Part shown: positions 50,337 through 58,663 of the stretch, piece by piece
Layout of the letters: each line of letters opens with the position of its first letter
Numbering within the stretch: position 1 is the stretch's first letter
Source of the DNA: MR-S7 sp000400995
GTDB lineage: Bacteria; Pseudomonadota; Gammaproteobacteria; Burkholderiales; Burkholderiaceae_C
Direction of reading: 5' to 3'
Length of the DNA: 64,000 nt
Assembly (NCBI RefSeq): GCF_045291395.1
Contig: NZ_CP152342.1
Location: forward strand, 2,914,001-2,978,000
Translations under genes and position numbers: made by a program
The notes under the pieces: generated by a model
The model's input: only the letters and a program-made list of their open reading frames with translations
What the model was told of the DNA's origin: nothing
Databases searched by the model: none

Positions 50337-50377
50337 AAAACCCGCGCTAGGGACGCCGAGCGCGGGTTTTTTGTTTT
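50337..50377 (+). terminator. Intrinsic terminator of rpsU
   Basis: Stem AAAACCCGCGCT (50337-50348), 10-nt loop, AGCGCGGGTTTT (50359-50370), then TTGTTTTT. Confidence 0.88.
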
Positions 50378-50396
50378 TCATCCGAAGGAAGAAGCC

Positions 50397-50843
50397 ATGA
50401 GCCTGAAGGACCAGATCACCGAAGACATGAAGACCGCCATGCGTGCCAAGGACAGCGAGCGCCTGGGCACCATCCGCCTGCTGCAGGCCGCGATGAAGCA
50501 AAAGGAAGTGGACGAGCGCATCACGCTCGACGACGCGGCCGTCGTCGCCATCGTGGACAAGCTCATCAAGCAGCGCAAGGACAGCATCTCCGCCTTTGAG
50601 GGCGCGGGCCGCCAGGACCTGGCCGACAAGGAAAAGGCCGAGATGGCGGTGCTGGCCGCCTACCTGCCCGAGCGCATGTCCGAGGCCGAGGTGGCCGAAG
50701 CGGTGAAGGCCATCGTGGCCGAGGTGGGCGCCAAGGGCCCCGGCGACATGGGCAAGGTGATGGGCGTGGTCAAGACACGCCTGGCGGGCAAGGCCGACAT
50801 GGGCCAGGTCTCCGCCGCCGTGAAGGCCGCGCTGGCGGGCTGA
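50397..50843 (+). CDS. yqeY: GatB/YqeY domain protein
   Basis: A 148-residue all-helical protein: KDQITEDMKTAMRAKDSERL, TIRLLQAAMKQKEVDER and the C-terminal LAGKADMGQVSAAVKAAL match YqeY, related to the tRNA-binding tail of amidotransferase subunit GatB. Usually between rpsU and dnaG; here dnaG does not follow. SD GAAGGAAGAAGCC precedes the ATG. Confidence 0.95.
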   Translation: MSLKDQITEDMKTAMRAKDSERLGTIRLLQAAMKQKEVDERITLDDAAVVAIVDKLIKQRKDSISAFEGAGRQDLADKEKAEMAVLAAYLPERMSEAEVAEAVKAIVAEVGAKGPGDMGKVMGVVKTRLAGKADMGQVSAAVKAALAG

Positions 50844-50866
50844 GGCTCCCGCAGGGCCTGCTGCAG

Positions 50867-51607
50867 TCAGGAATGCGCCGCAGGCGCCACCGAAGCGCCC
50901 TGGATGCCATGGCGCGCCAGCGCATCGGCGACGAATCCGCTGGCTTTCATCTCCTCGACGAAGGCGCGCAGTGCGGCCGCTGCCGCTTCGCCCCGGCTCC
51001 TGGGCAAGCCCATTGCCTGCTCGATCACCATGAAGCGCCCCGGCAACAGGCGCAGGCCGCCCAGGCGCGCGGCGTCGGCCTCGAGCTGCTGTCGCACGCC
51101 GGCCGCCACGCCATGCCCTTCGCGCACGAATACGTCCACCACCGTGGGCGAGGTCGGCGCACGCGCGATCCGTGCAGCCTTCAGCGCGCGCGTCAGATAC
51201 AAGTCATAGGCGCTGCCCTGCCCGACGGTGACCGTGGTGCCAGCGCGGTCCACCTCGTCGTTGCTTTGCAAGGGGGAATCGCCGCGCACCAAGTACGCGC
51301 CTTCGATCAGCACATAGGGCGCGGTGAATGCGATGCCTGCGCCACGCAGCGGGTCGATGGCGAAGAAACCGATGTCCGCCACCTCGCCGGTCACGGCCTC
51401 GACCGATTTGCCTGCGGCGTCGAACACCACGAGCTCCAACTCCGCGCCCAGCCGCTTTGCGAAGACCCGCGCCAGATCGACCGACACACCGCAGGGTGCG
51501 CCTGCCGCGTCTCGCCCGGCAAGAATGGGATTGCCAAGATTGATGGAGGCGCGCAGCCGGCCCGTTGGAGTGAACGCGGCGGCGGCGTCCTTGTCGATGT
51601 TCTGCAT
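50867..51607 (-). CDS. Solute-binding-protein-like protein without a signal peptide
   Basis: A 246-residue family-3 (amino-acid type) binding fold: LRASINLGNPILAGRDAAGA, GVSVDLARVFAKRLGAELEL, EVADIGFFAIDPLRGAGIAF and the hinge-type TTVTVGQGSAYDLYL. The ATG at 51607, with AAAGGAG upstream, leads straight into polar sequence with no signal peptide, so it should stay in the cytoplasm. There it may act as a sensor or an enzyme-like domain rather than a transporter part. No permease gene is adjacent. It is the last gene of the hydroxyacid cluster. Confidence 0.82.
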   Translation of the reverse strand: MQNIDKDAAAAFTPTGRLRASINLGNPILAGRDAAGAPCGVSVDLARVFAKRLGAELELVVFDAAGKSVEAVTGEVADIGFFAIDPLRGAGIAFTAPYVLIEGAYLVRGDSPLQSNDEVDRAGTTVTVGQGSAYDLYLTRALKAARIARAPTSPTVVDVFVREGHGVAAGVRQQLEADAARLGGLRLLPGRFMVIEQAMGLPRSRGEAAAAALRAFVEEMKASGFVADALARHGIQGASVAPAAHS

Positions 51608-51639
51608 GGTGGAAGTATCTCCTTTCGCCACGGCGCGGT

Positions 51640-52677
51640 TCACAGGCCGGCACGCTGGCGCAGCAGGGCCAGCGTGGCGTTGTCGAACTCGATGCCGGCG
51701 GTGCGCTGGCGTGCCATGTTGCGCAGTTCGATCTCGCCGGGAACGATCACCGGCCGCTCCTCTTGCGCGGGCGTGCTGCCGTGCAGGATGGCGGCGAAGT
51801 CGGCCATGCGTGCGGCCAGCCACGCGGTGCTGCCCAGCCGGCGCGTGTCGATCAGCACGAAGAAGTGGCCCAGGTTCTGCGGTTCGTCGGGCGCATCGAC
51901 CCAGGATTTCACGTGCGTCAGATACGCGGCGTCCGACAGCAGCCCGGCGAAAAGATCGACCAGCAGCGCCAATCCATACCCCTTGTGCCCGCCGATCGGC
52001 AGCAGGAAGCCGTCGAGCGCCGCCTTGGGATCGGTGGTGGCGCGGCCAGTGCTGTCGGTGGCCCAGGTGTCGGGGATCGGCTGGCCGGCCTTGAGCGCAT
52101 TGCGGATCTTGGCGCGCGCCACCACGCTCATCGCCATGTCGAGCATGAAGTGCGCGCCCTGGGAGCCTGGTACGCCGAAGCCCAGCGGGCTGTTGCCCAG
52201 GCGCGCATCGGTCCCTCCCCAAGGGGCGATGGTGGTGGTGGCGTTGCTGCCGATCATGCTGGCGAAGCCCTGTTCGGCCGCCAGGTAGCTGTAGGGCGAG
52301 ACGGGGCCGAAGTGGTTGCTGCCGCGAACGAAGGCCGCGCCGATGCCGCATTCGTGCGCCACTTCCATCGCTGCGCGCAGGCCATGCATGCCCACCAGCG
52401 GACCGGCGCCGTTCCCGCCATCGACCTTAACCAGTCCCGGTGCGGCACGCTCGATGGCGATGCGGGGAGTCTTGCAGATGCCCCCCATGTCCAGGCGCTC
52501 ACCGTAGGACTCGATTCGGCTCAGGCCGTGCGTGGACAGGCCGAACAGGTCGGCCAGCAGCAGGACCTGCACTACATCGCCGGCATCGCCGGGCGGCAGG
52601 CCCAGCGCCTCGAAGGCGCGCTGGCCCAGGGCCTGCAGTTCGGGCTCTGCGATGAGAGTCTTGGAGGAAGTGCTCAT
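51640..52677 (-). CDS. Ldh-family (malate/L-lactate type) NAD(P)-dependent dehydrogenase
   Basis: A 345-residue enzyme of the family that includes MDH/L-sulfolactate/ureidoglycolate dehydrogenases, unrelated to classical lactate dehydrogenase. Motifs: LADLFGLSTHGLSRIESYG, FVRGSNHFGPVSPYSYLA, GGTDARLGNSPLGFGVPG and PIGGHKGYGLALLVDLFAG. It oxidises a 2-hydroxy acid; neighbours (Bug receptor, tartrate/malate dehydrogenase) suggest a dicarboxylic hydroxyacid. It is 42 bp after the Bug receptor gene, SD GAGGGAAAACACACC. Confidence 0.9.
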   Translation of the reverse strand: MSTSSKTLIAEPELQALGQRAFEALGLPPGDAGDVVQVLLLADLFGLSTHGLSRIESYGERLDMGGICKTPRIAIERAAPGLVKVDGGNGAGPLVGMHGLRAAMEVAHECGIGAAFVRGSNHFGPVSPYSYLAAEQGFASMIGSNATTTIAPWGGTDARLGNSPLGFGVPGSQGAHFMLDMAMSVVARAKIRNALKAGQPIPDTWATDSTGRATTDPKAALDGFLLPIGGHKGYGLALLVDLFAGLLSDAAYLTHVKSWVDAPDEPQNLGHFFVLIDTRRLGSTAWLAARMADFAAILHGSTPAQEERPVIVPGEIELRNMARQRTAGIEFDNATLALLRQRAGL

Positions 52678-52719
52678 GGTGTGTTTTCCCTCGGTTCGTG
52701 AGATGAAGAAGCGGCAGGC

Positions 52720-53745
52720 TCAGTTCGCGCTCAGCCGGGCGTGGCGCACCACCTCGCCCCAGCGCTTTTGTTCGGCGACGATGAAGGCCGAGAAATCCTT
52801 CGGCCCCAGGGGGGCGGGCGTGCTGGAGTCTTCCTCCAGCCGGCGGCGCACCGAGGCCGACTGCAGCGCCTTGACCGCCTCGGCGTGCAGGCGCTCGACC
52901 ACGGCCGCCGGAGTCTTGGCGGGTACGAGCAGGCCGAACCACTGCGAGCTTTCGAAGCCGGGATAGCCGCTTTCCGCCACGGTCGGCACATCGGGAATCG
53001 CGGGCAGGCGCTGGGCCGCGCCCACGGCCAGGATGCGCAGCTTGCCCGCCTTCACGTGCGGCAGGAAACCCGGCAGGCCCGCGGCGGCGGCGTCGATGTT
53101 GCCGGCGAGCAGATCGGTCATCTGCGCGCCAGTGCCTTTGTAGGGCACGTGGGTCACATTGATGCCGGCGGCCAGCTTCAGCATTTCGAAGGCGAGATGG
53201 CCCGCGCTGCCGTTGCCGGCCGACCCGTAGTTGAGCTGGCCTGGTGCGGCCTTGGCCCGGGCCACGAACTGCGCCAACGACGTTGAGGAGTCGGCCGGCC
53301 CCACGGCGAACAGCATCGGAACCTTGGTCAGCAGCGCCACCGGGGCGAAGTCCTTGAGCGGGTCGTAGGGCAGCCTGGGCATCATCGCCGGGTTGACAGC
53401 CAGCGTGCCCACATGGCCCAGCACGATGGTGTAGCCGTCGGGCGCGGCGCGAGCGGCATCCTGCATGGCGATGGCGCCCTGGCCGCCGGCCTTGTTGTCC
53501 ACGAACACGGTCTGGCCCAGGCTCTGGCCCATCTCCACGGCCAGCGCGCGGGCAATCACGTCGGAGCTACCGCCCGGCCCGTAGGGCACGATCAGGCGGA
53601 TCGGGCGCTGGGGCTCCCAGTCCCGCGCGGCATGGGCCGCTCCCAGCCCGGCGGCCATCATCAGCACGGCCAGCGGCGCGCCCAGACGGCGCAAGGCCAC
53701 GCGTGAGAAAGAGCGCAAGAAGCGCTGCGGTTGTGGTGTGTTCAT
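52720..53745 (-). CDS. Bug-family (TctC) periplasmic substrate-binding receptor
   Basis: A 341-residue secreted receptor. Signal peptide to about residue 40 (LAVLMMAAGLGAAHA). Mature signatures: PQRPIRLIVPYGPGGSSDVI, VDNKAGGQGAIAMQ, LNYGSAGNGSAGHLAFE and VPYKGTGAQMTDLLAGNIDA. SD AAAGGAGACGACC precedes ATG 53745. The ligand is unknown; the downstream dehydrogenase suggests a hydroxyacid. As for the first Bug receptor, no TctA/B genes are in the window. Divergent from a LysR regulator. Confidence 0.92.
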   Translation of the reverse strand: MNTPQPQRFLRSFSRVALRRLGAPLAVLMMAAGLGAAHAARDWEPQRPIRLIVPYGPGGSSDVIARALAVEMGQSLGQTVFVDNKAGGQGAIAMQDAARAAPDGYTIVLGHVGTLAVNPAMMPRLPYDPLKDFAPVALLTKVPMLFAVGPADSSTSLAQFVARAKAAPGQLNYGSAGNGSAGHLAFEMLKLAAGINVTHVPYKGTGAQMTDLLAGNIDAAAAGLPGFLPHVKAGKLRILAVGAAQRLPAIPDVPTVAESGYPGFESSQWFGLLVPAKTPAAVVERLHAEAVKALQSASVRRRLEEDSSTPAPLGPKDFSAFIVAEQKRWGEVVRHARLSAN

Positions 53746-53857
53746 CGGTCGTCTCCTTTGGATGGAGCGGATGATCGGCGCAGGCATTACATAGGTAAAG
53801 CGCAAATATTCGATGAATAATTGCGTCTTCCACAACAATCCGGACCACGCCGAGCTC

Positions 53858-54811
53858 ATGAATTTCGACCTTGCCGACTTGCGCGCCTTTCTCGCGGTGG
53901 CCGATCTGTCGAGCTTTCGCGCCGCATCCGAAGCGCTGCACCTGTCGCAATCGGCGCTGTCGCGACGCGTGGACAAGCTGGAGGACGCGCTGGGCGTGCA
54001 ACTGTTCACGCGCACCACACGCAAGGTAGAGTTGACGACCGTGGGCCGGGCCTTCGTGCACCGCGCGCGCAACGTGCTGGGCGAGCTGGAAAGCGCGCTG
54101 CTCGGCATCCAGGACGTGGCGCAGCGCCTGTCCGGCGAGGTGACGCTGGCCTGCGTGCCCTCGGCCGTGGGGCACTTCCTGCCCGCCGCCATCGGCAGCT
54201 ATCACCAGCGCTACCCGCAGATCCGCATCCGCGTGCTGGACGAAGCGTCGAGCGACGTGCTGCTGGCCGTCACGCGTGGCGATGCGGACTTCGGCGTGAC
54301 CTACATCGGCACGCAGGAGGCGGACATCGAGTTCCGCCCGCTGATGGAGGACGCCTTCGTCGCCGCGTGCACTTCGGCCCACCCCTTGGCGCGCAGGAAG
54401 CGCGTGCGCTGGGATGAGCTGACCGGCCACGCCTACATCACGCTGGCCCAGGGCAGCGGCAACCGCTTCCTGATCGACCAGGCGCTGGCCCACAGCGAGC
54501 GGCGCCCGCGATGGTTCTGCGAGGTCAACCACGTGCCTGCGCTGGTCAGCATGGTCGAGGCGGGGCTGGGCATCGGCGTGCTGCCGCGCATGGCGCTGCC
54601 GCCAGGCGACGGCGACGGCCGGCTGCATGCCATCCGCCTGACCGATCCGCAGGTCACCCGCACGCTGGGGCTGATCTCGCGCCGGGGCAAGCCGCTGGCG
54701 CCAGCGGCGCGGCTTTTCTACGACCTGCTGGTGGAAAGCGCCGGCGGGCGGCGCAGGGGTCCGGCGCTCCAGCCTTCGGCGGACCCGGCCACGCCCAGAC
54801 GGGCAAAGTGA
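53858..54811 (+). CDS. LysR-family regulator of the Bug/Ldh operon
   Basis: A 317-residue regulator. The helix-turn-helix (LADLRAFLAVADLSSFRAAS, then LSQSALSRRVDKLEDALG) is followed by an effector domain (GEVTLACVPSAVGHFLPAAI, VSMVEAGLGIGVLPRMAL). The ATG at 53858 places the HTH at the usual distance; an ATG at 53813 would add 15 residues. Divergent from the Bug gene. Its last 94 bp overlap antisense with the 3' end of the next LysR gene. Confidence 0.9.
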   Translation: MNFDLADLRAFLAVADLSSFRAASEALHLSQSALSRRVDKLEDALGVQLFTRTTRKVELTTVGRAFVHRARNVLGELESALLGIQDVAQRLSGEVTLACVPSAVGHFLPAAIGSYHQRYPQIRIRVLDEASSDVLLAVTRGDADFGVTYIGTQEADIEFRPLMEDAFVAACTSAHPLARRKRVRWDELTGHAYITLAQGSGNRFLIDQALAHSERRPRWFCEVNHVPALVSMVEAGLGIGVLPRMALPPGDGDGRLHAIRLTDPQVTRTLGLISRRGKPLAPAARLFYDLLVESAGGRRRGPALQPSADPATPRRAK

Positions 54812-55689
54812 TTCTGCAGGAACTCCACGGCAACCCGCACCTTCGCCGAACGGCTCAGGCGGCCCGGGTACACGGCCCAGATGTTCGCCTTCTGGCCCCA
54901 CGGCGCCAGCACCTGCACCAGACGGCCCGTCTGCAGTTCCCGGGCCACGTCCCAGACCGAGCGCAGCACGATGCCATGCCCGTCCACCGCCCACTGCACC
55001 GCCATCTCGCCATTGTTGGCCGACAGCGGCCCGGTAACCTTCACCGTGCGCTCCTCGGCGCCGGCGCGCAGCTTCCAGACGCCGAACGGATGGTCGCGCT
55101 CCTTGATGACCAGGCAGTCGTGCGCGGATAGCTCGTCGATGCCGCGCAACATGCCCTTGCGCGCGAGGTAGGCGGGCGCCGCGCACAGCACGCGGTGGTT
55201 TTCAGCCAATTGGCGCGCGATCAGGTGCGGCTCGATCTCGTCGCCCACGCGCACGTCCAGATCGAAGCCTTCCGCCGCCACGTCGACCAGCCGGTCGAAG
55301 ACGTCCAGCCTCACCTGCAGCCCCGGATACCGAGCCACCAGCTGCGACATGGCGGGCGCCACCACGTTGCGGCCAAAGCCGAAACTGCTGCTCACCCGCA
55401 GCAGGCCGCGCGGCTCGCCCTGCGCGGTGCTCACTTCCTGCACCAGATGGTCGATGTCGTCGAGGATGCGCTGCGCCCACTGGAAGACGCGTTCGCCCTC
55501 CTGCGTGACGGTCACGCGCCGCGTGGTGCGGTGCAGCAGCTTCACGCCCAGCTCCTCTTCGAGCAGGCGAATGCGCTTGCTCACGTAGGCAGGCGAGGCG
55601 CCCAGTTCCTGCGCCGCCGCCGCGAAGCCCGCGCGGCGCACCACGGAGAGGAAGACGCGCAAATCCTCGGGCGACAGGTTTTTAGACAC
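54718..55689 (-). CDS. LysR-family regulator divergent from tartrate/malate dehydrogenase (DmlR/TtuA-like)
   Basis: A 323-residue regulator starting at GTG 55689. HTH: LSPEDLRVFLSVVRRAGFAA, then ASPAYVSKRIRLLEEELGVK, then LLHRTTRRVTVTQEGE. The effector domain includes LLRVSSSFGFGRNVVAPAMS. Divergent LysR/dehydrogenase pairs are the rule for D-malate (dmlR-dmlA) and tartrate genes. A perfect LysR-type box lies in between at 55721-55739. Tail-to-tail overlap with the preceding LysR gene. Confidence 0.92.
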   Translation of the reverse strand: MSKNLSPEDLRVFLSVVRRAGFAAAAQELGASPAYVSKRIRLLEEELGVKLLHRTTRRVTVTQEGERVFQWAQRILDDIDHLVQEVSTAQGEPRGLLRVSSSFGFGRNVVAPAMSQLVARYPGLQVRLDVFDRLVDVAAEGFDLDVRVGDEIEPHLIARQLAENHRVLCAAPAYLARKGMLRGIDELSAHDCLVIKERDHPFGVWKLRAGAEERTVKVTGPLSANNGEMAVQWAVDGHGIVLRSVWDVARELQTGRLVQVLAPWGQKANIWAVYPGRLSRSAKVRVAVEFLQNHFARLGVAGSAEGWSAGPLRRPPALSTSRS

Positions 55690-55720
55690 GATCTGTGAAC
55701 AATAGCACTACGTAACCATG

Positions 55721-55739
55721 ATTGTCTTCAATCCACAAT
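55721..55739. promoter_or_regulatory. LysR-type recognition box
   Basis: ATTGT-N9-ACAAT, a perfect dyad in T-N11-A form, between the divergent LysR and dehydrogenase genes; a further ACAAT lies 5 bp on. It is the expected binding site of the adjacent regulator. Confidence 0.65.
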
Positions 55740-55783
55740 GGATCGACAATGCCGGCCAACAGTTACCAACCCGAAAGCCAACC

Positions 55784-56872
55784 ATGTCCCAAACGAAAAA
55801 AATCGCCGTCCTCGCCGGGGACGGCATCGGCAAGGAAGTCATGCCCGAGGGCCTGCGCGCCGTGCAGGCCGCCGCCCAGCGCTTCGGCCTGACGCTCGAC
55901 GTTCACCACTTCGAATGGGCGAGCTGCGACTACTACGCCGAGCACGGCAAGATGATGCCCGACGACTGGAAGGCGCAACTGCAGGGCATGGACGCCATCT
56001 TCTTCGGCGCCGTGGGCTGGCCCGCCACCGTGCCGGACCACGTGTCGCTCTGGGGCTCGCTGCTCAAGTTCCGCCGCGAGTTCGACCAGTACATCAACCT
56101 GCGCCCCGTGCGCCTGTTCGAGGGCGTGCCCTGCCCGCTCGCGGGCCGCAAGCCCGGCGACATCGACTACTACGTCGTGCGCGAGAACACCGAGGGCGAA
56201 TACACCTCGCTCGGCGGCATCATGTACGAGGGCACCGACCGCGAGATCGTGATCCAGGAATCGGTCTACTCGCGCAAGGGCGCCGAGCGCCTGCTGAAGT
56301 TCGCGTTCGACCTGGCCGCCAGCCGTCCGCGCAAGCACGTGACCCTGGCCACCAAGAGCAACGGCATCGCCATCAGCATGCCCTGGTGGGACCAGCGCGC
56401 CGAAGAAGTGGCCAAGGACTACCCCGGCGTGGCGCTGGACAAGCAGCACATCGACATCCTCACCGCACGCTTCGTGCTGCAGCCGGGCCGCTTCGACGTG
56501 GTGGCGGCCACCAACCTGTTCGGCGACATCCTCTCCGACCTGGGCCCCGCGACGACCGGCACCATCGGCCTGGCCCCCTCGGCCAACCTGAACCCCGAGC
56601 GCACCTTCCCCAGCCTGTTCGAGCCCGTGCATGGCTCGGCGCCCGACATCTACGGCAAGAACATCGCCAATCCCATCGCGATGATCTGGTCCGGCGCGCT
56701 GATGCTGGACTTCCTCACCCAAGGCCAGGGCGCCGGCCGCGCCGCGCACGACGCCATCGTGTCCGCCATCGAGGAAGCCATCAAGAACGGCCCGCGCACG
56801 CCCGACCTGGGCGGCACGGCCAGCACCACGCAGATGGGCGAGGCCATCGCCGCGCTCATCGCCAAGGGCTGA
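55784..56872 (+). CDS. Tartrate dehydrogenase / D-malate decarboxylating dehydrogenase
   Basis: A 362-residue member of the isocitrate/isopropylmalate dehydrogenase superfamily. Motifs: IAVLAGDGIGKEVMPEGLRA, the phosphate-free substrate segment SLWGSLLKFRREFDQYINLR, VVRENTEGEYTSLGG, and the metal/cofactor motifs NLFGDILSDLG and EPVHGSAPDIYGKNIANP. Such enzymes oxidise D-malate, L-tartrate or meso-tartrate with NAD+ and Mn2+. Sequence does not separate TtuC from DmlA. The ATG at 55784 gives MSQTKKIAVLAGDG. Divergent from its LysR regulator. Confidence 0.92.
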   Translation: MSQTKKIAVLAGDGIGKEVMPEGLRAVQAAAQRFGLTLDVHHFEWASCDYYAEHGKMMPDDWKAQLQGMDAIFFGAVGWPATVPDHVSLWGSLLKFRREFDQYINLRPVRLFEGVPCPLAGRKPGDIDYYVVRENTEGEYTSLGGIMYEGTDREIVIQESVYSRKGAERLLKFAFDLAASRPRKHVTLATKSNGIAISMPWWDQRAEEVAKDYPGVALDKQHIDILTARFVLQPGRFDVVAATNLFGDILSDLGPATTGTIGLAPSANLNPERTFPSLFEPVHGSAPDIYGKNIANPIAMIWSGALMLDFLTQGQGAGRAAHDAIVSAIEEAIKNGPRTPDLGGTASTTQMGEAIAALIAKG

Positions 56873-56879
56873 GCGCCCG

Positions 56880-56903
56880 GCGGGGTTCACCCCGCTTTTA
56901 TTT
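56880..56903 (+). terminator. Intrinsic terminator of the tartrate/malate dehydrogenase gene
   Basis: Stem GCGGGG (56880-56885), loop TTCA, CCCCGC (56890-56895), then TTTTATTTTG, which is also the first part of a palindromic repeat. Confidence 0.75.
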
Positions 56904-56955
56904 TGATAGCTGCTCGCGCTTGCTGTATAAGCGCTAGCGGCTATTTTTATATCGA
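56896..56955. repeat. Palindromic repeat, copy 12
   Basis: TTTTGATAGCTGCTCGCGCT, loop TGCTGTATA, AGCGCTAGCGGCTATTTTTA. Reverse orientation; it supplies the T-run of the preceding terminator. Confidence 0.8.
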
Positions 56956-56957
56956 AC

Positions 56958-57671
56958 TCAGGGTTCGCGCGCGTCCGGTACCAGAGGAGCGCCCTCGTCC
57001 TGCGACGCCCGGCCCGCGCCCAGCCCCAGGGCGCCACCAGCCGCCATGCCGACACCGCCGCCCTGCCCACCGCCACCGCCGCCGCCCCGGCCTCCCGCAT
57101 TCGCGGCGCCGCCCCGCCCGCCCGCCGCCGGGCTGCGCACCGGGCCCTGCTTGGGGATGGGCAGGTCGGCCGGCACGGCCTCCAGCTCCAGCACCTCGCG
57201 GATGAAGTCGCGCAGCGAGACCACCAGCGCGGCCGTCTCTACCTGGCGCCCGGCCACCATGTCGTTGGCGGCCTGCACTGCCAGCCGCACCTGCTCGGCC
57301 GTACCCAGCAGGACCACGTCGGACAGCGCGGCCTCGACCGCGTCGCGGATGCGGCGCCGGCGCTCGGAGTTGCCTTCCTCCGGCGCCGCCTCGCCGGGCG
57401 CGCCGTCCGCCGCGGCGGCATGCGTGCGCAGGTCGCGCAGGTGGCGGGGGTCCACGGCAAGGTTGCCGGTGAAGGAACCGCCCAGCGTCTTGTAGGCGGC
57501 GATCAGCGTTTTCAGCCGCTCGTTGATCTGGCGGTTCTGCCGCTCGCGGCGCTGCTGGATGCGCTGCATCACCAGCAGCCGGATGCCCACGGCCACCAGC
57601 GTGACGAGCACCAGCCCCAGCAGCGTGGACAGCATGCCCTGCCAGGAGCTGAAATCGATCAGGTTGCGCAT
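56958..57671 (-). CDS. Membrane-anchored protein with Gly-rich C-terminus, unknown function
   Basis: A 237-residue protein. One N-terminal membrane helix (MLSTLLGLVLVTLVAVGIRL) is followed by a basic, probably coiled-coil segment (QRIQQRRERQNRQINERLKT). A helical middle includes AVEAALSDVVLLGTAEQVRL and LVVSLRDFIREVLELEAV. A Gly/Ala-rich tail with GGRGGGGGGGQGGGVG closes it. The middle part resembles a conserved domain seen in other small membrane proteins, but I do not recognise a named family. The glycine tail is probably disordered. Neighbours give no clue; it ends near a repeat and is co-directional with the next LysR gene 31 bp upstream. Confidence 0.8.
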   Translation of the reverse strand: MRNLIDFSSWQGMLSTLLGLVLVTLVAVGIRLLVMQRIQQRRERQNRQINERLKTLIAAYKTLGGSFTGNLAVDPRHLRDLRTHAAAADGAPGEAAPEEGNSERRRRIRDAVEAALSDVVLLGTAEQVRLAVQAANDMVAGRQVETAALVVSLRDFIREVLELEAVPADLPIPKQGPVRSPAAGGRGGAANAGGRGGGGGGGQGGGVGMAAGGALGLGAGRASQDEGAPLVPDAREP

Positions 57672-57702
57672 GGTGGCGGAAAGCGTAGCAGAACGGGCAG
57701 GC

Positions 57703-58578
57703 TCACTCCCCCTGCGTCAGCAGTTGCGCCAGCCGCGCCTGGATCCACAGGGCCGTGTCGTCCAGCACCGCGCCCTGCAGGCTCAGCATGCGCACGGCCA
57801 GCGGAGGCAGGCGCAGGTCCTGGCAGTCCAGCGCCAGGATGCGCCGCTCGATGTCCGGGGTCTGGGCGATGTTGCGCGGCAGGATGCCCCAGCCCAGGCC
57901 GTCCGCCAGCATTTCGGCCAGCACGTAGAAGCCGTCCGTGCGCCAGACGCTGGGGCTGAGCACCAGTTCCTCCACGCCCTCGATGTGCATGAGCAGCTGC
58001 CGATGGCCGGCCAGGTCCTCACGCGTGGTGCGCGCACGGCCCGCCAGCGGGTGGTCGCGCGCCACGCACACCATCTGCGGCACGGAGGCCACGTAGCTCT
58101 GGGCGAAGCAGGCGTCGGCGGTGCCCCGGTCGAACTGGAAGGCCAGCTGCGCGCGCCGGGTCTCCACGTCGCGCGCGACCTCCGCCGCCGTGCCGCCCAG
58201 CAGGGTCAGCTCCAGCGCGGGAAACCGCCCCGCCAGCTCCCGCAGCAGGCGGGCGACGGGCTGGTAGGGCAGCGCCTCGTCCACCGACATGCACAGCCTC
58301 GCGGCCTGACCCGCCGCCAGGGCCTGGGCGCGCAGGTCCAGCGCCCGCGCCTGGTGGAGCAGGGACCGCGCCTCCAGCAGCATCACCTCGCCCGCCGGGG
58401 TGAGGTGCACGGAGCGCCCCACGCGGTGGAACAGCGCCAGGCCCAGGTCAGCCTCCAGCAGGCCCACCGCCGTGCTCACCGCCGACTGTGCGCGGCCCAG
58501 CCGGCGGGCGGCCTGCGTCATCGATCCGCAGTCGGCCACGGCGACGAATTGGGTCAGGCGGTCTAGCGTCCACTCCAT
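57703..58578 (-). CDS. LysR-family regulator divergent from an MFS exporter
   Basis: A 291-residue regulator. HTH: LDRLTQFVAVADCGSMTQAA, then LGRAQSAVSTAVGLLEADLG, then RSVHLTPAGEVML. The effector domain includes VSVPQMV-like VASVPQMVCVARDHPLAGRA and LADGLGWGILPRNIAQ. Divergent from the MFS gene at 58664, its most likely target. In the 85-bp gap TTGAT (58591-58595) and ATCAA (58610-58614) form a 14-bp-spaced dyad that may be the operator. Confidence 0.9.
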   Translation of the reverse strand: MEWTLDRLTQFVAVADCGSMTQAARRLGRAQSAVSTAVGLLEADLGLALFHRVGRSVHLTPAGEVMLLEARSLLHQARALDLRAQALAAGQAARLCMSVDEALPYQPVARLLRELAGRFPALELTLLGGTAAEVARDVETRRAQLAFQFDRGTADACFAQSYVASVPQMVCVARDHPLAGRARTTREDLAGHRQLLMHIEGVEELVLSPSVWRTDGFYVLAEMLADGLGWGILPRNIAQTPDIERRILALDCQDLRLPPLAVRMLSLQGAVLDDTALWIQARLAQLLTQGE

Positions 58579-58590
58579 TCATCCATTTTA

Positions 58591-58614
58591 TTGATTAGCC
58601 TGAACTTTTATCAA
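58591..58614. promoter_or_regulatory. Possible operator between LysR and the MFS exporter gene
   Basis: TTGAT-N14-ATCAA in an AT-rich stretch of the divergent gap. Weak symmetry beyond these arms; listed as a candidate only. Confidence 0.3.
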
Positions 58615-58663
58615 CTTGAAAATAGATCGATCATCGGCCTGTCTACAACCCAAGAGAAGTTCC

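Noticed and set aside
50397..50866. The usual rpsU-dnaG-rpoD operon
   Set aside because: After yqeY the next gene is on the opposite strand; neither dnaG nor rpoD is in the window.
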